From Deroplatys truncata (Eukaryota > Arthropoda > Insecta > Mantodea > Mantidae), in NCBI GenBank assembly GCA_030765065.1, contig CM060988.1, forward strand, positions 194,740,565-194,804,564: a stretch of DNA of 64,000 nucleotides, given 5' to 3'. A program made the position numbers and the translations under genes. The notes under the pieces are model-generated. The model saw only the letters and a program-made list of their open reading frames with translations. It had not been told where the DNA came from and searched no databases. Positions 22,922 to 35,219 of this stretch are shown piece by piece (positions within the stretch are counted from its first letter, which is position 1; each line of letters starts with the position of its first letter).

Positions 22922-24441
22922 AAATGAAGCAATTATGAAACACTAATCTATTTATTATTTACCAATGATTTTAATTATTTACTAAGTGATAAACAAAAGA
23001 AAAGAGGGGGGAAAGGAAAAGTACCAAAAAAGCTACTTGATCTTTTCCTCTACAATTAAATTTTATGGACTGACTGACCAAATATCCCAAAGTTTAGACC
23101 TGCTGTTACTGTCTTTGAACATTTTAAATCCAAGGCAAAAATAATAATGGGCACTGCTTTTTTTCATTTCCTTATTCAAACATAAATTGTCTCAATATGT
23201 TTGGCATTCTCTGAACTGCCATACACAAAAATTATGAAGCATCTGTCTTGAAACTTGCTATGTATGTTCTTTAATGCATATGTAATGACAACAGCAACAA
23301 GTTTATATATATGTATTCTTAGTATATTCTTTGCATAATATTTGCTGGGTGCAAAAGTTTGAAAATGCAACTAATACCAATTAATACTTTTCTCTGAAAT
23401 GAGCAAACAATACATAAGGCCCAAAATCACGATATTAGGTAAAATCAACAGACATTCCCCTTGTTAGCCTTAGTAAAAAACAAACTCATTAAAGATATAA
23501 TGAATATAAATAAATTACACAATTTTGCATATTTGGTTTCACTTTATTCAGAATAGGTTTTGAATTTTAAAGGCCATGGTGTGTACAATGGCTGAAAGCT
23601 CAAATTTTATCATACTGATAAAGCTGATAACCTACAGAGTTTTACATACGCATACACCTATGATTCTTAGCTATATGTTTAAATATTGATCCATTTTACT
23701 TATAATTCATTATTTATTATAATTCCTTGGAGGGGGGGGAAGAGATATGCTGTAATGAGTTTAACACAGTACACCTTGTAAATGTTCCTATTTAAAAGAA
23801 ATATTACATTTAAACATGTCCGATATTTAAAGCAGTGTTTTTTGTTATTAATGATAAATGCGCAAAATGTTTTACAGCTTCAACCAGAAGTAGCTATATG
23901 TTTCACAATAAATGTAGACAATTTAAACCTGTAGTTTTCGTGAATTTTTGCAAACTTATAATTTTCCTGCAAAAATCTTCATTTGCACGATAAACACGAA
24001 AATTGGCATATTTTAAAAATTGATTAGAAAACTTCATGTTCACGATAAATAGGTAATCAAAGCCATCAAAAATTAATTGTAAAATCTGATACCAATCCTG
24101 ATTTGGTAGAGATTGAGTTTAGGCGATTATCTGAACTTCAGAGTGGAATTAATATGTACTATTATGTTATATTGAGCTAAATTTGTATTAGGATAATAAT
24201 GAAACTGATACTGCATGCTCTGTTGACATTTAAAGCTAAAGGTAACCAGTTTCATAGATTTTGTGAGATATCTGTTCAAGCCTTAAGATTTCCATCAAAT
24301 GCAGATAGTGAAATATTCTTTTTGCACTATAATTTAGTGGTTACCAATATCTTCAATGGCCTGAAAATATTATCTAACTTGTTGTATGCTGCGATCTGGT
24401 GTCATGGAATAAACAGTTGGGCTAAATAATACTTAATTTAA
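22922..24441. other. Intronic sequence with nothing recognised
   Basis: AT-rich, with no readable gene or repeat pair noticed. Confidence 0.4.
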
Positions 24442-24452
24442 TACTTCCTAAC

Positions 24453-25588
24453 AATGGTTAGAGAGAATTTATACTACTATAGTAGAAGCAAAAATGTTAT
24501 ATGGAGCACAGATTTGGGGCCTTGAAGAAGGATGGGTAAATATAGACATGATCCATAGGAGCTTTTGTAAACAAATATTGGGCTTACCAAGATCATCACC
24601 CAATGGAGTAGCTCAAGCCGAATTAGGGAGAATGGGAATTAAAGGAAAAATTGTGGAAAGAGTGCTAAAATATTGGATTAGAATTAGAAATTTTAATGAT
24701 CAGAGCATCTTACATCAATGTTTGATAGTGCAGGATTAACTTAATCATAGAGTGTCTTGGCTAGGTAAGATAAAGGAAACCTTGATGAAGATGGTTTTGG
24801 GGAGATTTGGAGAGCTAAAGAATTATTACAAATAGGTTTCTGGAATGAAATTAGGACAAGAATAGAGGATATGGAAAAACAAGATTTATTAGCGAGTTTT
24901 ACTTTTAAGAGCTCACTGAGATTATACAGAGAAAGAAAGTAGTATGGAGCAGGGAACAGTATGTTGATATATGCGATAAAACAGCAAGAGCAGGATTTGC
25001 ATGGACTAGGACAGGAGTGGTGAATTTGAAAGGTTTGAGAAAAGAGAATGATTTGGAGAAATGCCCACTATGCCACCGGAAAGTCAAAGAGTAGCATTTA
25101 GTTTTAGAGCGTGAAGAAACGAAGTTGCTTAGAAAGATGATAGGGAAGAGAGAATGGCTAAATTTACCAATAGAAATTCAAGCTAAAAAGTTAGTAAATG
25201 TAAAATCTAGGAAAAATATAATAGAAGTAGGAAACTTTTTGGGCAGAGTAAGTGCAAAATGGATGAGGAAAATCAGCAAGGAAGAGGTAAACGAGTATTA
25301 AATTAAATTACAGTAGTTTTTATTAGATATGTTGCAAGTAGTACCCAACAACTTGACAACCTCAAGGTAGAGTTAGAGTTAGTATTGGAGATTAAATAAA
25401 TTTATAATTGTACTTTTAGATTAGGAGGAATGCTGGCTACCAGTATTCCATACTGCTGGATACCAGTAGTTAATAGGTTAGTTTTCTTTATATTTTATTT
25501 TATTGTTGTTTTTATAAACTGGGTTAAGAATAAATTTGTAAAATTGTTGTAAATTTGTACAAACAATTGGGTTAATAATAAAATTACT
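24453..25588 (+). mobile_element. 5'-truncated LINE insertion with target duplication
   Basis: TACTTCCTAAC occurs at 24442-24452 and again at 25589-25599, bracketing a LINE 3' segment. The left part is the C-terminal region of the reverse transcriptase. The right part is an AT-rich untranslated tail ending TTAATAATAAAAT. It was inserted in plus orientation. Confidence 0.78.
24460..25310 (+). pseudogene. LINE reverse transcriptase C-terminal end
   Basis: The frame at 24494-24739 reads LYGAQIWGLEEGW, FCKQILGLPRSSPNG, AQAELG, then KIVERVLKYWIRI. Later pieces in other frames include a KCPLCHRKVKE.HLVL block near 25065-25100, the CCH-type zinc-binding tail of many insect non-LTR elements, and a basic end (MRKISKEEVNEY). 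Stops separate the pieces. The polymerase and endonuclease domains are absent. Confidence 0.72.
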
Positions 25589-25599
25589 TACTTCCTAAC

Positions 25600-26140
25600 G
25601 AATATTAATATCCTTTAAAAAATAACTTGCATCTCTGTTAAATCTTGATAAACTACTGGTGCTATTAATAATTCAATTTTACAGATAATTGCATTGTGTA
25701 AGATAAGTTAATCTTTTTTATCCACGTGAATTTCTAAGTTTATTATTATACAAACAATGTATATAGTGAAATTATTGTGGAATTTTGTTGCATAATAAAT
25801 GCAAAAATGAAATGTGAATTCTTTAAAAGATCATCAATAAAATATGCCCCTGCTGATATTGTATGATTGATAGTAAAATTATTTATTATTAATAATTTAA
25901 AAAACACATTCAGTTTTTGGATGGATATTTAAAGAACCTGTTTCATTTTAAATTATTTCTTTTAAAAAGTGCTTTGTTCACTATGAGAATTTTTATACAG
26001 TAAATATGATTCACTACTTAAAACCACCGAAAATAGAAATTTAAAAATTAATTAAACGAAGTTTTTCTATAAATGCAGTGAAAAAGTAAATGGCTAACAA
26101 AGGAAATGGCAACAAAAGTGTTTGCGTGGGTTATTGAAAT
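25600..26140. other. Intronic sequence with nothing recognised
   Basis: Very AT-rich, with no coding frame. Confidence 0.4.
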
Positions 26141-26510
26141 TAAGAGTTCACTTTCATGTAAACGGAGATCAATTTGAATCCCAAATCCCATCCAGCTAGA
26201 AAGATCCACAACAAATCTGAAGCCGTAACTTAACATAGGTATATAGACGCAAATCATATTGAAACGTATTAACGAATACATGCAATTATTTTCTCTGTGT
26301 GGATAAAGTTAAGATTGTCAAATTCACATAATCTGAGGCTAAATTAAAACTATTTCACAGCTGCCTTACTTCATTTACTTAAGGTAAAATTGCTGAAACG
26401 AGCGGAATCCAAATCGATCCTAAGTTTTACATGTAAACGCGGATCGCACTCAAGACGGAAAAAGGATTCAATTTAATTTCGATACATGTAAACGTAATAA
26501 TTAATTAATA
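26141..26510. repeat. Repeated CATGTAAACG boxes, possible MITE remnants
   Basis: CATGTAAACGgaGATCaa near 26156, CATGTAAACGCGGATC near 26433 and CATGTAAACGTAA near 26486. Their spacing and adjacent GATC-containing words suggest inverted ends of a decayed element. Borders cannot be fixed. Confidence 0.3.
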
Positions 26511-26931
26511 GAGCGCCATTTTACTTAGTCCTTTTTTTCTTCTTCCCCGTTCTGAAGCATAGAAAAAGTTGCTCGTTTTAATTTATTTTAATCTCTTCTT
26601 ATTTTGGGGGTCTACAAGTCATTTACATTTTCATTTCAACATAGACTTCCCAAAAATGTCAATAAAACGTTAGGACTCTAGCAAATATATTAGTGTTATG
26701 CCTCAATTTTTTTTCTAAATATGTAATTTATTTCAAATATAATTCTCAGAATTATGGGGAACAAAAATTCCTGATTCCCTTTAAATACTAGGTCATTAAA
26801 TAACGTCGTAAAACATCTAACGGATGGTGAATTTTGTAAGCCATTGTGCGCATGTACATAGCTGCCTTCATTCCTTTCAGGACAAATTTATAAAAATATG
26901 TACCCCATAAAACATGCAGCTTCACCATTTG

Positions 26932-27123
26932 TTAACAAGAAAGGTAAGTAGTGAGGTACAACCGCGTTTCGAACCCAACGTGGCCTTCAAACCGGACAAC
27001 GCTCTCGCTTCGCTTGGGCTGAAATTCAACTACTCCGCCATCTTCCTCGCCTCTTGCCAACTCAAAAGGTTCTTGGCTGGCCATTATTTTAAGGGAGCCT
27101 TTATTTTTTGACATGCCTGTCAC
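26932..27123 (-). other. Unrecognised small frame in a CpG-rich patch
   Basis: A 63-codon frame with an acidic to mixed peptide (MASQEPFELARGEED, GVVEFQPKRSESVVRFEG). The patch at about 26960-27060 is clearly richer in CpG than its AT-rich surroundings. I recognise no family. No donor with the phase needed to join the KANSL1 exons was seen. It could be an exon of an unknown gene, a transposon piece or chance. Confidence 0.2.
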
Positions 27124-27414
27124 ACCTATTTGGGAAATGCCGGTTCAACTGCTCTTAACTTCACATGCTGCTAACACTACGCCGTGAAAGTACATCCCAG
27201 CTTGTATTAATACACGAAACTCCGCCAGATTTTATTCGGACCGTCGAACAGCGGAAAGGTCACCCCACAATCTTTAAATGCGGCTGCAGTCTCTCAAAAG
27301 CCACACAAATGCGCTTACCCGCCGAATGCATTTTTATATTTCCGCATAACTTTATTATTTAACAATCTTTCCGCAATTAACACAGAACTGAATGCACGAT
27401 TCTTAGCCTTAAAC

Positions 27415-28015
27415 CTATGTTACATTCACATGACTTTCTATATCTACTAAAGCGATAGTCAAATCTTTCATGAGCGGGTCGCTATGTAGTGACTGAAATT
27501 TCGTTCTCTTTACATGGCCAACAGGAGAAAAAACAACAAAAAGAACGAATAGTGATTTGCTCTTGAGAAAAGTATGAGTATTTGAAAATTCAAATTAATA
27601 ACGAGGAATGTCTCGAATGCAAAAATCATTCAGAATGAAGGACTTATTCCCTTGTTCAGGAGTCTTATTCCCAGGAAACTCAAGGTATACATTTCATTTG
27701 TTATGAAAATACCTTAAACATGTGGTATTTCAATACAAATTGTTAGCAATTTTTGAGAAAATCAACTTTTCCTGTAAAGCTTGGGGTGGGGGATTTTTCT
27801 TGAAAATCTTCGTGTCGTATACTTAAGTACCAAGTATGGTATTTATCGCACTTTTTGTTTTTGAGTTATGCCGTTCACAAACACACCTTTTACTAAAAGT
27901 GTTTTTTAGGGTTCAGAAGGCCTCAAAACATGTATTTCGGATGAAATCTCGACATCGAATTTTTGGGTGGAATGCAACACTTCCACTTACCTAATATAGG
28001 TGGGTGGAAAATATT
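27415..28015 (+). mobile_element. M-family element copy 5 (internal deletions)
   Basis: Starts CTATGTTACATTCACATGAC then TTTCTATATCTACT, and ends CACTTACCTAATATAGGTGG. It lacks part of the middle, and both ends have drifted. Confidence 0.6.
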
Positions 28016-28593
28016 AAAACAAAACCGTGTGTTTTGCAAGCATTTGTTAAACCCTACAGGCCATGAAAAACAACTATTTTTCAGACAATTCTATCGTCAA
28101 CCGCTTGCCTAGTCACATGTTGTTACATGCAGGTAGGTGCTTTACAATCGATACGGATACCTTTCAAATGCTACCCAAGCCTTCCCTAGCACATATTAGC
28201 ACATTCCGCTTTACTAGTGAAATTAACTAAATTTACAATGGTACAGGGGGTGGATTCTCTTTTATAGACCACCACCACTCCAGGAATGACGACGCATCTT
28301 TATGTAACTGATATTACGTACATCCGCTCTCCAATGCTTGCCCTTCATATACAGGTACGTGGGCTACGAACGTTGCGCAATATGACGCAACAATGCAAAT
28401 CGACAGCGAAGTTTCATTATCGTATGAGATTTGCCAGTTTGGTATAGTCTGACATTCGTAACACAAATACATGTTATATAAAACGTTACGAAAACCTACT
28501 GAACGGTACAAGTATTTTTAAAATGGCTAAATTCATAGTATATTGAACAGCTGAGGAGCAAATTTCCGTTCCACAGCAATGATGTGTATGCAA

Positions 28594-28840
28594 GGCGCTC
28601 ATTTCCGTGCTGTAATGGTACAGCGTGTTTAATAATCGGGAGGTAGGCGAGTCGGAATCTCTGTTGGTGCACGCATTTCCATGCGTTTTCCGTTACCCTG
28701 CAAAGCCAAATATCTCAGTTCTTTGTACCCCGGGCTCTCATCACTTCACTGTCTCGTAGATCTGAGTGTTTTTCTTTGTTTCATTTGTATATAGCCCCTC
28801 CCTCTTCAACTTCTATGGTCATGTTGGAGGGCTTTGCCTT
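28594..28840 (+). repeat. Possible tRNA-headed SINE
   Basis: GTGCTGTAATGGTACAGCGT could be a tRNA-like A-box region and GAGTCGGAATCTC a worn B box, followed by a GC-richer body. Single copy. Confidence 0.35.
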
Positions 28841-28949
28841 GGGGAAACAACTCATTAACTTCTTTAAGGTTGGCGTTTCTTTTTAAATCATTGCTAATTT
28901 AAAAAAAAATACATATATATCCACTACCACATTCATGCTTACAGGATCT

Positions 28950-29035
28950 GCGGAGAGTGCGGGAAAAACTAATTAAAGTTAATTTCCCCAGGGCCAGACG
29001 GGAATCGAACCCGAGACCTATGGATTTAGATTGAT
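28950..29035 (-). repeat. tRNA-like fragment (SINE remnant)
   Basis: On the minus strand GGTCTCGGGTTCGATTCCCG is a good B box with arms. The rest of a tRNA cannot be folded, so a SINE remnant is likelier than a tRNA gene. Confidence 0.4.
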
Positions 29036-29124
29036 ACATTGTAAGGGAAGTTAAAACCAATATTCTGTGGCACTTTGAAGACAAGATTTAATTATGCATA
29101 CGATTCATGTTTTTCCTTTCTTTT

Positions 29125-29213
29125 TCTACTACTTAAAGTAAGTAAAGTATTACATTCCAACCAAAAATTAATATAGAGATTTCATAGTAAATACACCTTC
29201 CGATACTCCCTGG

Positions 29214-29256
<43 letters not shown>

Positions 29257-29845
29257 AATTTATGCGACACGAAGATTCTCACTACCATTACATGTGAAAG
29301 TTCAACTGGTATTATTTTCTTAAAAATAACGATTTTGATTAAAATTCCATGTCAAAAAGCATTTTATGAAAAATGATACGTATATGTTACATTTTCTGGG
29401 AATAGCCTCTGAAGCCCTCTTCATTTTGAATGACTTTTGCATAACTGAAAACTACAAGAGACATCTTACTACATAAAAGGTGTAAGCACTGTGTTTGACT
29501 CAGGAATTTAGCAATGACCTTGAGGTTGATGTAAGCGAACTTGAGCCAGCGCTGTATTGTTCTTCCCTCTCGCTCTAATGCTTTTCATACTGTTCCAAAG
29601 ATACTTATCCTTTCTTTCCCGGAACAATAAGTATTATGCGAAGTAACACCAGTAATACATTATATTACCGCAAACAAAACAATTATGATCATACTTTTAG
29701 ATAAACCTGTAAAACCTGCATAAATGTAAAATATAATAATTATGAACGTAAACGTGAACCTGTCAACCACAGAACTATGCTTTTATAAGAATAGTTTGTA
29801 GAAGAGTGAATAGGGAAGTTGTGTGAATGTAACACATCGTTTATG
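29125..29845 (-). mobile_element. M-family element copy 6 (inverted)
   Basis: On the minus strand the start is GATGTGTTACATTCACACAA near 29840 and the end is near 29130 (AAAGTAAGTAAAGTA). It includes a long (TA)n at 29217-29252. Confidence 0.6.
29217..29252. repeat. (TA)n microsatellite inside an M element
   Basis: About 17 TA units. Confidence 0.9.
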
Positions 29846-30030
29846 TATACTTTTACTTTTTATATAACTTTGTACAACAAAGTTGCATCATAGGTTTCTT
29901 AGGCGAGTCAGCTGCCCCTAGGTATCCGTATCTATGTAACCCGCAGTTTACAGTCTAACGTGAAAACATTGATCCTTTTAGCAAACAAACTGTTATTGTA
30001 GCTATTCGGCACTATACGCAACCACCATTA

Positions 30031-30273
30031 ATGATTAAAGGCCTGAATAAGCCAAGGAGCTGCGAAAGGCTTAAAAAGGACGGCTCTTCGTGGTATAATG
30101 CTTGCAAGGAGGTAGAGGAATCTTCTCCCGAAGAGCGGGACAGAATACGTGGGTTCTGGCCGAGGGGTGGTGACGCAGAGGTTAACTTCGGAGGTTCTAA
30201 TCTAATACAACAAATTGTTTTGGTTCTTTTTTTCTTTCTCCTTGTATTTATTTTCTGTATTTTAGTATACTAA
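30031..30273 (+). other. Unrecognised 80-codon frame
   Basis: The peptide has a mixed-charge start (SCERLKKDGSSWYNACKEVE), a short FWPRGGDAEV part, and a hydrophobic end over a T-rich tract. It could be the tail of a retroelement or chance. I recognise no family. Confidence 0.2.
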
Positions 30274-30559
30274 CTTATTTTTGTTATTGACTCTCCTGTG
30301 AGTCAAAAACACAAGAATAATTACAATCAGATAATTGTGGATCATGTTTACCTTAACAATCTGTACCGTACCTGGTGTTGTAAATCGTGTTACGTAGTTG
30401 GATTTCATTGTTTTGGGCGCATGTCGACTCTACTAAATCTAACAGTTTTTGTTTCATGTTTAAACATTGTTTTACTTCTTCTACTGACAGGGAGCTGTAA
30501 ATGTGCTAAATTCACGGGTAACCAGAATAATAAATTGTTAAAGAGCGTGAATTTCATCA

Positions 30560-31535
30560 ACGCAGTAAATGTTCAAAATGACGACTCCCTTCAACAATGC
30601 ACTATTGGGCACGTTGCCGGAGAAACTTTCTTGCATACTGTAACATGCGCGGTGTATCTGCCTGCATTCTTCACGAATGAGTGCCCGTAGATGATTTGGG
30701 CTTGAGCGTAGACCCGTTCCTTTAAATTACCCTACAGAAAGAAATCCAGTGGGGTGAGATCAGGTGATCTAAGGGGTCATGCGATTGGGTCCCCATGTCC
30801 AATCCGTTTTTGCGGATATGTTCTATGCAAGTGATTCCTTACAATCAGTGACCAGTGTGGTGGAGCTCCATCCTGCTGGATCCACATTCCTATCCTTTTC
30901 ACTAGTGACACATCTTCTAGTAGCAATGGCAGTTCTTGTAGAAACGCAAGGTACCGTGTTCCTGTGAAGTTGCCTTAAAAAAGTGCGGTCCAATTAGCTG
31001 TTCGTGTAATACTCCGCACCAGACATTGATGCTCCACACTGGAATGCAGCTTCTCGCATCCAGTGAGGATTCCTATACTCCAGTAGTGCATATTATGGTG
31101 GTTAACAGTTCCGTTATTGTGAAATGTGGCTTTATCACTGAAGAGAACATTTTCTAAAAACTTTGCATCCATTTGCGCTCGCTGTTGTAACCACTGCGCA
31201 TATATCACTCGCTGTTGAAAATCGCGTCCGTGGAGAGCCTGGTGTAGTTGTAGATGGTACGGATGATATTTATTACGGTGCAATATGCGCATCCCTGAGG
31301 ACGGACTTGTGTACACATCTTGTGCTATAGCTCTTGAACTGGTATGTGGATGGTTTCCTGTTGCGTTTCGCACAGCTTCTTCATTGTATCCAGAGGATAC
31401 TGGGGCATCGCGAGCAGGTGATGTTCTTCCAAATCATCCTGTTTCACGAAGGCGTCTTTCAACCCTTCGAAAAGTGTATGCGGTAGGTGCCCTTCTTCAT
31501 AAAGGTGCTTTGTTGACGTGCATTGCACCTTGTTT
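30560..31535 (-). pseudogene. IS630-type (DDE_3) transposase relic
   Basis: Minus-strand order: N-terminal part LYEEGHLPHTLFEGLKDAFV (31325-31528), YHPYHLQLHQALHGRDFQQR, first catalytic block ENVLFSDKATFHNNG (the family usually has DEA; here DKA), NHHNMHYWS, then QQDGAPPHWSLIVRNHL and, 36 residues after that Asp, SPDLTPLDFF. Two in-frame stops near this block (IA*P and FL*G) look like Trp codons turned into stops. The tail reads GNLKERVYAQAQ. Inverted ends were not located with confidence. Confidence 0.75.
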
Positions 31536-31750
31536 ATCCATAGATTAAGGGCATATCAACATACTCGTCATTTGTTTACATTATGACAGCAGCCGTGTCT
31601 CGTAGAAAGGTTTCAAATACTCAGTAGATAATGGAGAGTTTATTCACGTCAAGTATTGACGCAGGCGCAAATAGCTACAGCCACTTTGCATGTGTGAAGT
31701 TCTTTAAACTTGGTTGAATGGGTTAAGCATAATACCGAGAACAATAAAAT

Positions 31751-32043
31751 TAAATTGAGTTTTATTTATGGACGCTCTTTAACTAATGGTCCTTAGCGTC
31801 CCATTCTATATTGGGCGTGAAAGGTCGGTATTTTTGCTCAGAGGCCTTTTTATCAGTCTTGGGGTTCTTTTACGTGCCGCAAATCTACGACACGGGACCA
31901 CCAGCTTTGCTTTACTTCCCTTCCGAAGGAAGCCATGCTAAGGATTTTTACGCCCGAAAAAAATCCATCCCCCTCCGCCGGTTTGAACCCGCGACCTTGG
32001 GAACTAGAGGCTAGCACGGTACCACTAGTCCACGGAGGACGAC
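31751..32043 (-). repeat. SINE-1 copy, near full length
   Basis: Head at the right (complement GTCCTCCGTGGACTAGTGG), tail at the left. Target duplication of 16 bases with one mismatch: CCGAGAACAATAAAAT (31735-31750) and CCGAGCACAATAAAAT (32044-32059). Confidence 0.92.
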
Positions 32044-32910
32044 CCGAGCACAATAAAATACCAACCACGAACTATAAATGATCCACCTGTCAGTGAAATT
32101 ACATGGCGATTATTCTATTTTGTGCACACTTATGTTACCAAAAATGTTCTTTGTATCATAATATCAAATTATAGGCCCAAAGAAATAAAACAAAAGGTAA
32201 TAAAAAGTTTGAACTTAACAAGAAGGGTTTGAACCCGAACTGGAGTGGCACAGTGATAAAGCAACCATGATAATACCATTCAGCGAATGCTACGTTGTGA
32301 GGTAGGGCTCCTATACGAATATATAAATAATTGCAGAACTCAAGACCCTACCTCGAATCTTTACACACATTTTGCAGCTTCATAGTGTTTGGAGCTCGTT
32401 TTGGTAGTTTTAACTCAAACTGCATCAGCCACTGTATGAACTGAAATATGCCATAGTTTGTGATAGAAGCGAAATTATCTACCTAACACTTGGCATATTT
32501 TGACAAGGCTGTACAACGAACCTTTGTTGGCTGACGGCTTAAATTCAATTGGTCGCACTGCGTAGATCTGCCATTTTGTTTTCAAATAGTTTTGTCAACC
32601 GATGCATGTGATAAGTTCTTCCTTCAGGGGCGTTTTCAAAGGTGTGTATGAATGCGTGTTAAAGAATATTTGTAAAATCAGCTAAAAGCGCTACTGCAGT
32701 TGCCAGCGTCAGGGTGGGATGTTTTTGGTATCGACATATATGGCAATTGCATTCTGTCCCGTAAAACACTTTATGTAATGAGTTATCCATCCCTCTATAA
32801 AGTGTATTCAAATCAGCCATTAGAAGGCATTCAAGAAAGGCGTAAGTCGTATATGTCGCTTAGCACGTTGCATAAATTAAAAAAATAAATAGGGGCAGCT
32901 GACTCACCTA

Positions 32911-33203
32911 AATTAAAATTGAGTCTTATTTATGGACGCTCTTTAACTACAATGGTCCTTAGCGTCCCATTCTATATTGGGCATGAAAGACCAGTAACTT
33001 TGCTCAGATGCCTCTTATCAGGCTTTGAGGTTCTTTTACGTGCCATAAATCTACGACACGGGACCACCGGTTTTACCTCCCTTCCGAAGGAAACCATGCT
33101 AAGGATTTTTACGCCCGAAAAAAAAAACATCGCCCTCCGCCGGGTTTGAACCCGCGACCTCGGAAACTAGAGGCTAGCACGGTACCACCAGTCCACGGAG
33201 GAC
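32911..33203 (-). repeat. SINE-1 copy beside a compound microsatellite
   Basis: All blocks from tail (GAGTCTTATTTATGGACGCT) to head (complement GTCCTCCGTGGACTGGTGG) are present. The target duplication is unclear. The region upstream of the head is the (TG)n run starting near 33216. Confidence 0.9.
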
Positions 33204-33214
33204 AACACCTCTCT

Positions 33215-33215
<1 letters not shown>

Positions 33216-33306
<91 letters not shown>
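33216..33306. repeat. Compound (TG)n(TA)n(GA)n microsatellite
   Basis: About 20 TG, 11 TA and 13 GA units in direct succession. Confidence 0.95.
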
Positions 33307-33308
<2 letters not shown>

Positions 33309-33496
33309 TCCATCTGATTCTCTTCTCTAACAGGATTGGATATGGGGATTCACTTCGACCTTAATCAGGGTTTTAATTCCTCTTCCCACCACACGCATTT
33401 ATATCGTGGTTTACTAGTACAGGCTACTTGAACGTAAACGTAACAGCGCCTCCACACCAGCGTTATTGGTATATATCTCGAGTTGTTCTACTCATG

Positions 33497-33555
33497 TATC
33501 CAGTGCCGGATTTAGGCACGTGCAACCAGTGCAGCTGCATGTCCCCGCATTAAAA
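33497..33555 (+). repeat. Possible hAT-like terminus
   Basis: CAGTGCCGGATTTAGGCACG resembles the outer ends of some hAT transposons. A hAT-like coding relic follows at 35220, and a related CCCCGCAT word lies near 35700. No matching inverted right end was found. Confidence 0.3.
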
Positions 33556-34206
33556 ATGATTAATAATAACTGAACTTTTTGTCCTACAGATGAAATAGGG
33601 GAAGGAAAAAAACGGTAATCTACTACGCAAAGAACTTTACTTTTAATAACAGCGTAGTGTAATAAAGTAGTCGTACTAACACGCTATTGGCGTCTGGGTT
33701 TGTCGTCAGAGGAAACACCGTGAGGTAGCGAACGGGAATCGGTATTCGTCACCGGCTACATGTTTGATGCGTATTTTTTGGGATTGTTGCGAGTTTACGG
33801 CTGTCGTTCTTTTTTAAGTATCCTTCACTTTCGTTCTCAGTTCTTGAACATTTGGGTTGAAGAAACTTTTCGAAAGCACATTTTCTGTGAGTTCAAAAAC
33901 TGCTCACGATTAAACTTTTTATTGGCTTTTTGAGATCATGATTCATATTTTCTAAATTTGTCCCTTTCAAGAGACATAGCTTTAAACTTTACAGTATAAC
34001 AAAGAAATGCAGTTCAATCTAAACATACAAAGAACATGCACACAACACATCAATAGTTGTGAAACCGAACATCATACGACTAATAGTAATGATTTCTCGT
34101 TTGTCAGTTTTAGATAGGAAAAAAGAAATGAAATGCTGGATTGTGACTCACCGGTTACCCAACATTCAGGCAGACCTAATTACATAGTCACAGATCCAAA
34201 TCCAGG

Positions 34207-35179
34207 TACACTCGCTTCCATTTATGCTGTTCGCTTTGTGAGGCATTTTACCGATCTTCTCAGTGAGCGTGTACATAGAAGCCAGGCGTGTGTCTGGTAC
34301 GCTCTGCCTTTGTTTTTCGACCAAGCAGTGGTGTGTGTTAACTGTAGCTCACGCGATGTGTGTAAATATTTCGGAGGTGCATCGCGGAAGAATTGTGGGA
34401 AACCAATTTGGCACTTGAAGGCACTGCTAGGGCATATCCATGTAGCATTCGCATGGACATATTAAAATAATATCTAGTAAATAAGTCCTCTTTGACAGTA
34501 AAAAGTATAATTTACTTCAGTTTTATATTATAATTATTGTCATTAAAATACTACTTAATGGAGTTTCTTTTAGTCCGGCGTCCACTATACATTTAGGTCA
34601 TATTGAATAAATGAAATTATGCTCAAATGAGACCGGGGTCCACAGAGTTTAAAGTTATCCGACATTCGTCTTTTCGAGATAAGAGAAAACCCCGGAAAAA
34701 CCTTATCCGGGTAACTCACCCTAATCGAGATTCGAATACGGTACCTCTTGAATGTGAGGCAGACACATTACCTCCACACCAAAGGATGGGGAAATTGTGT
34801 AAAACAGTGTTTTATTTAGTTGTATATTTAGACTGTGCAGATGATTCCAATAATGTCTAGTAAATGTGTCCTCTTCAAGAGTAAAAAGTATACCGTATTT
34901 TAGTTTTGCATTATATTGCCTTTAAAAAGATTTTTTCAGGGAGATATTGTGCAAAACAGGGTTTTATTTAGTTATATATTTAAACATAATTGTAAGTGAA
35001 TGACGAGTACAGCTATTGCTCAAAGTTGTATATTCAAATGCGAATAATCTAGAACTGTGCGCTACTGTATGTGCGAAAAGATATACACACATCTTTTCCC
35101 TGCTATATATACTCCACCTGTGAAGGCCAGCACAATGCCGCCTGATGCTGCGGTGACGGCATAAATGGAAGCGAGTGTA
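34207..35179. mobile_element. Candidate DNA transposon with inverted ends, SINE inside
   Basis: TACACTCGCTTCCATTTATG at 34207 recurs in complement ending at 35179, both at TA. The interior holds a SINE-2 copy and direct repeats (CTAGTAAAT..GTCCTCTT near 34475 and 34858; TTTTATTTAGTT.TATATTTA near 34810 and 34965). No transposase was recognised. Confidence 0.5.
34575..34793 (-). repeat. SINE-2 copy (inverted)
   Basis: The complement matches 14758-14998: head GGTGTGGAGGTAATGTGTCT, B box TTCGAATC, GATTAGGGTGAGTTACCCGG, GGGGTTTTCTCTTATC, AAGACGAATGTCGG. Confidence 0.75.
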
Positions 35180-35219
35180 CTTAGCCAAATACATTAACCC
35201 CTCCCCCATCACTGACGAA

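Noticed and set aside
26932-27111. Alternative first exon of the KANSL1-like gene
   Set aside because: No donor site in the phase needed to join the exon at 15166-15381; possible GT sites leave phase 2.
30298-30690. 130-codon plus-strand frame with a hydrophobic part like a signal peptide
   Set aside because: The second part is antisense to the IS630-type transposase C-terminus, the first over T-rich DNA; no exon signals.
33216-33306. Regulatory element such as GAGA sites at the (GA)n run
   Set aside because: It is part of a compound microsatellite next to a SINE; no promoter context.
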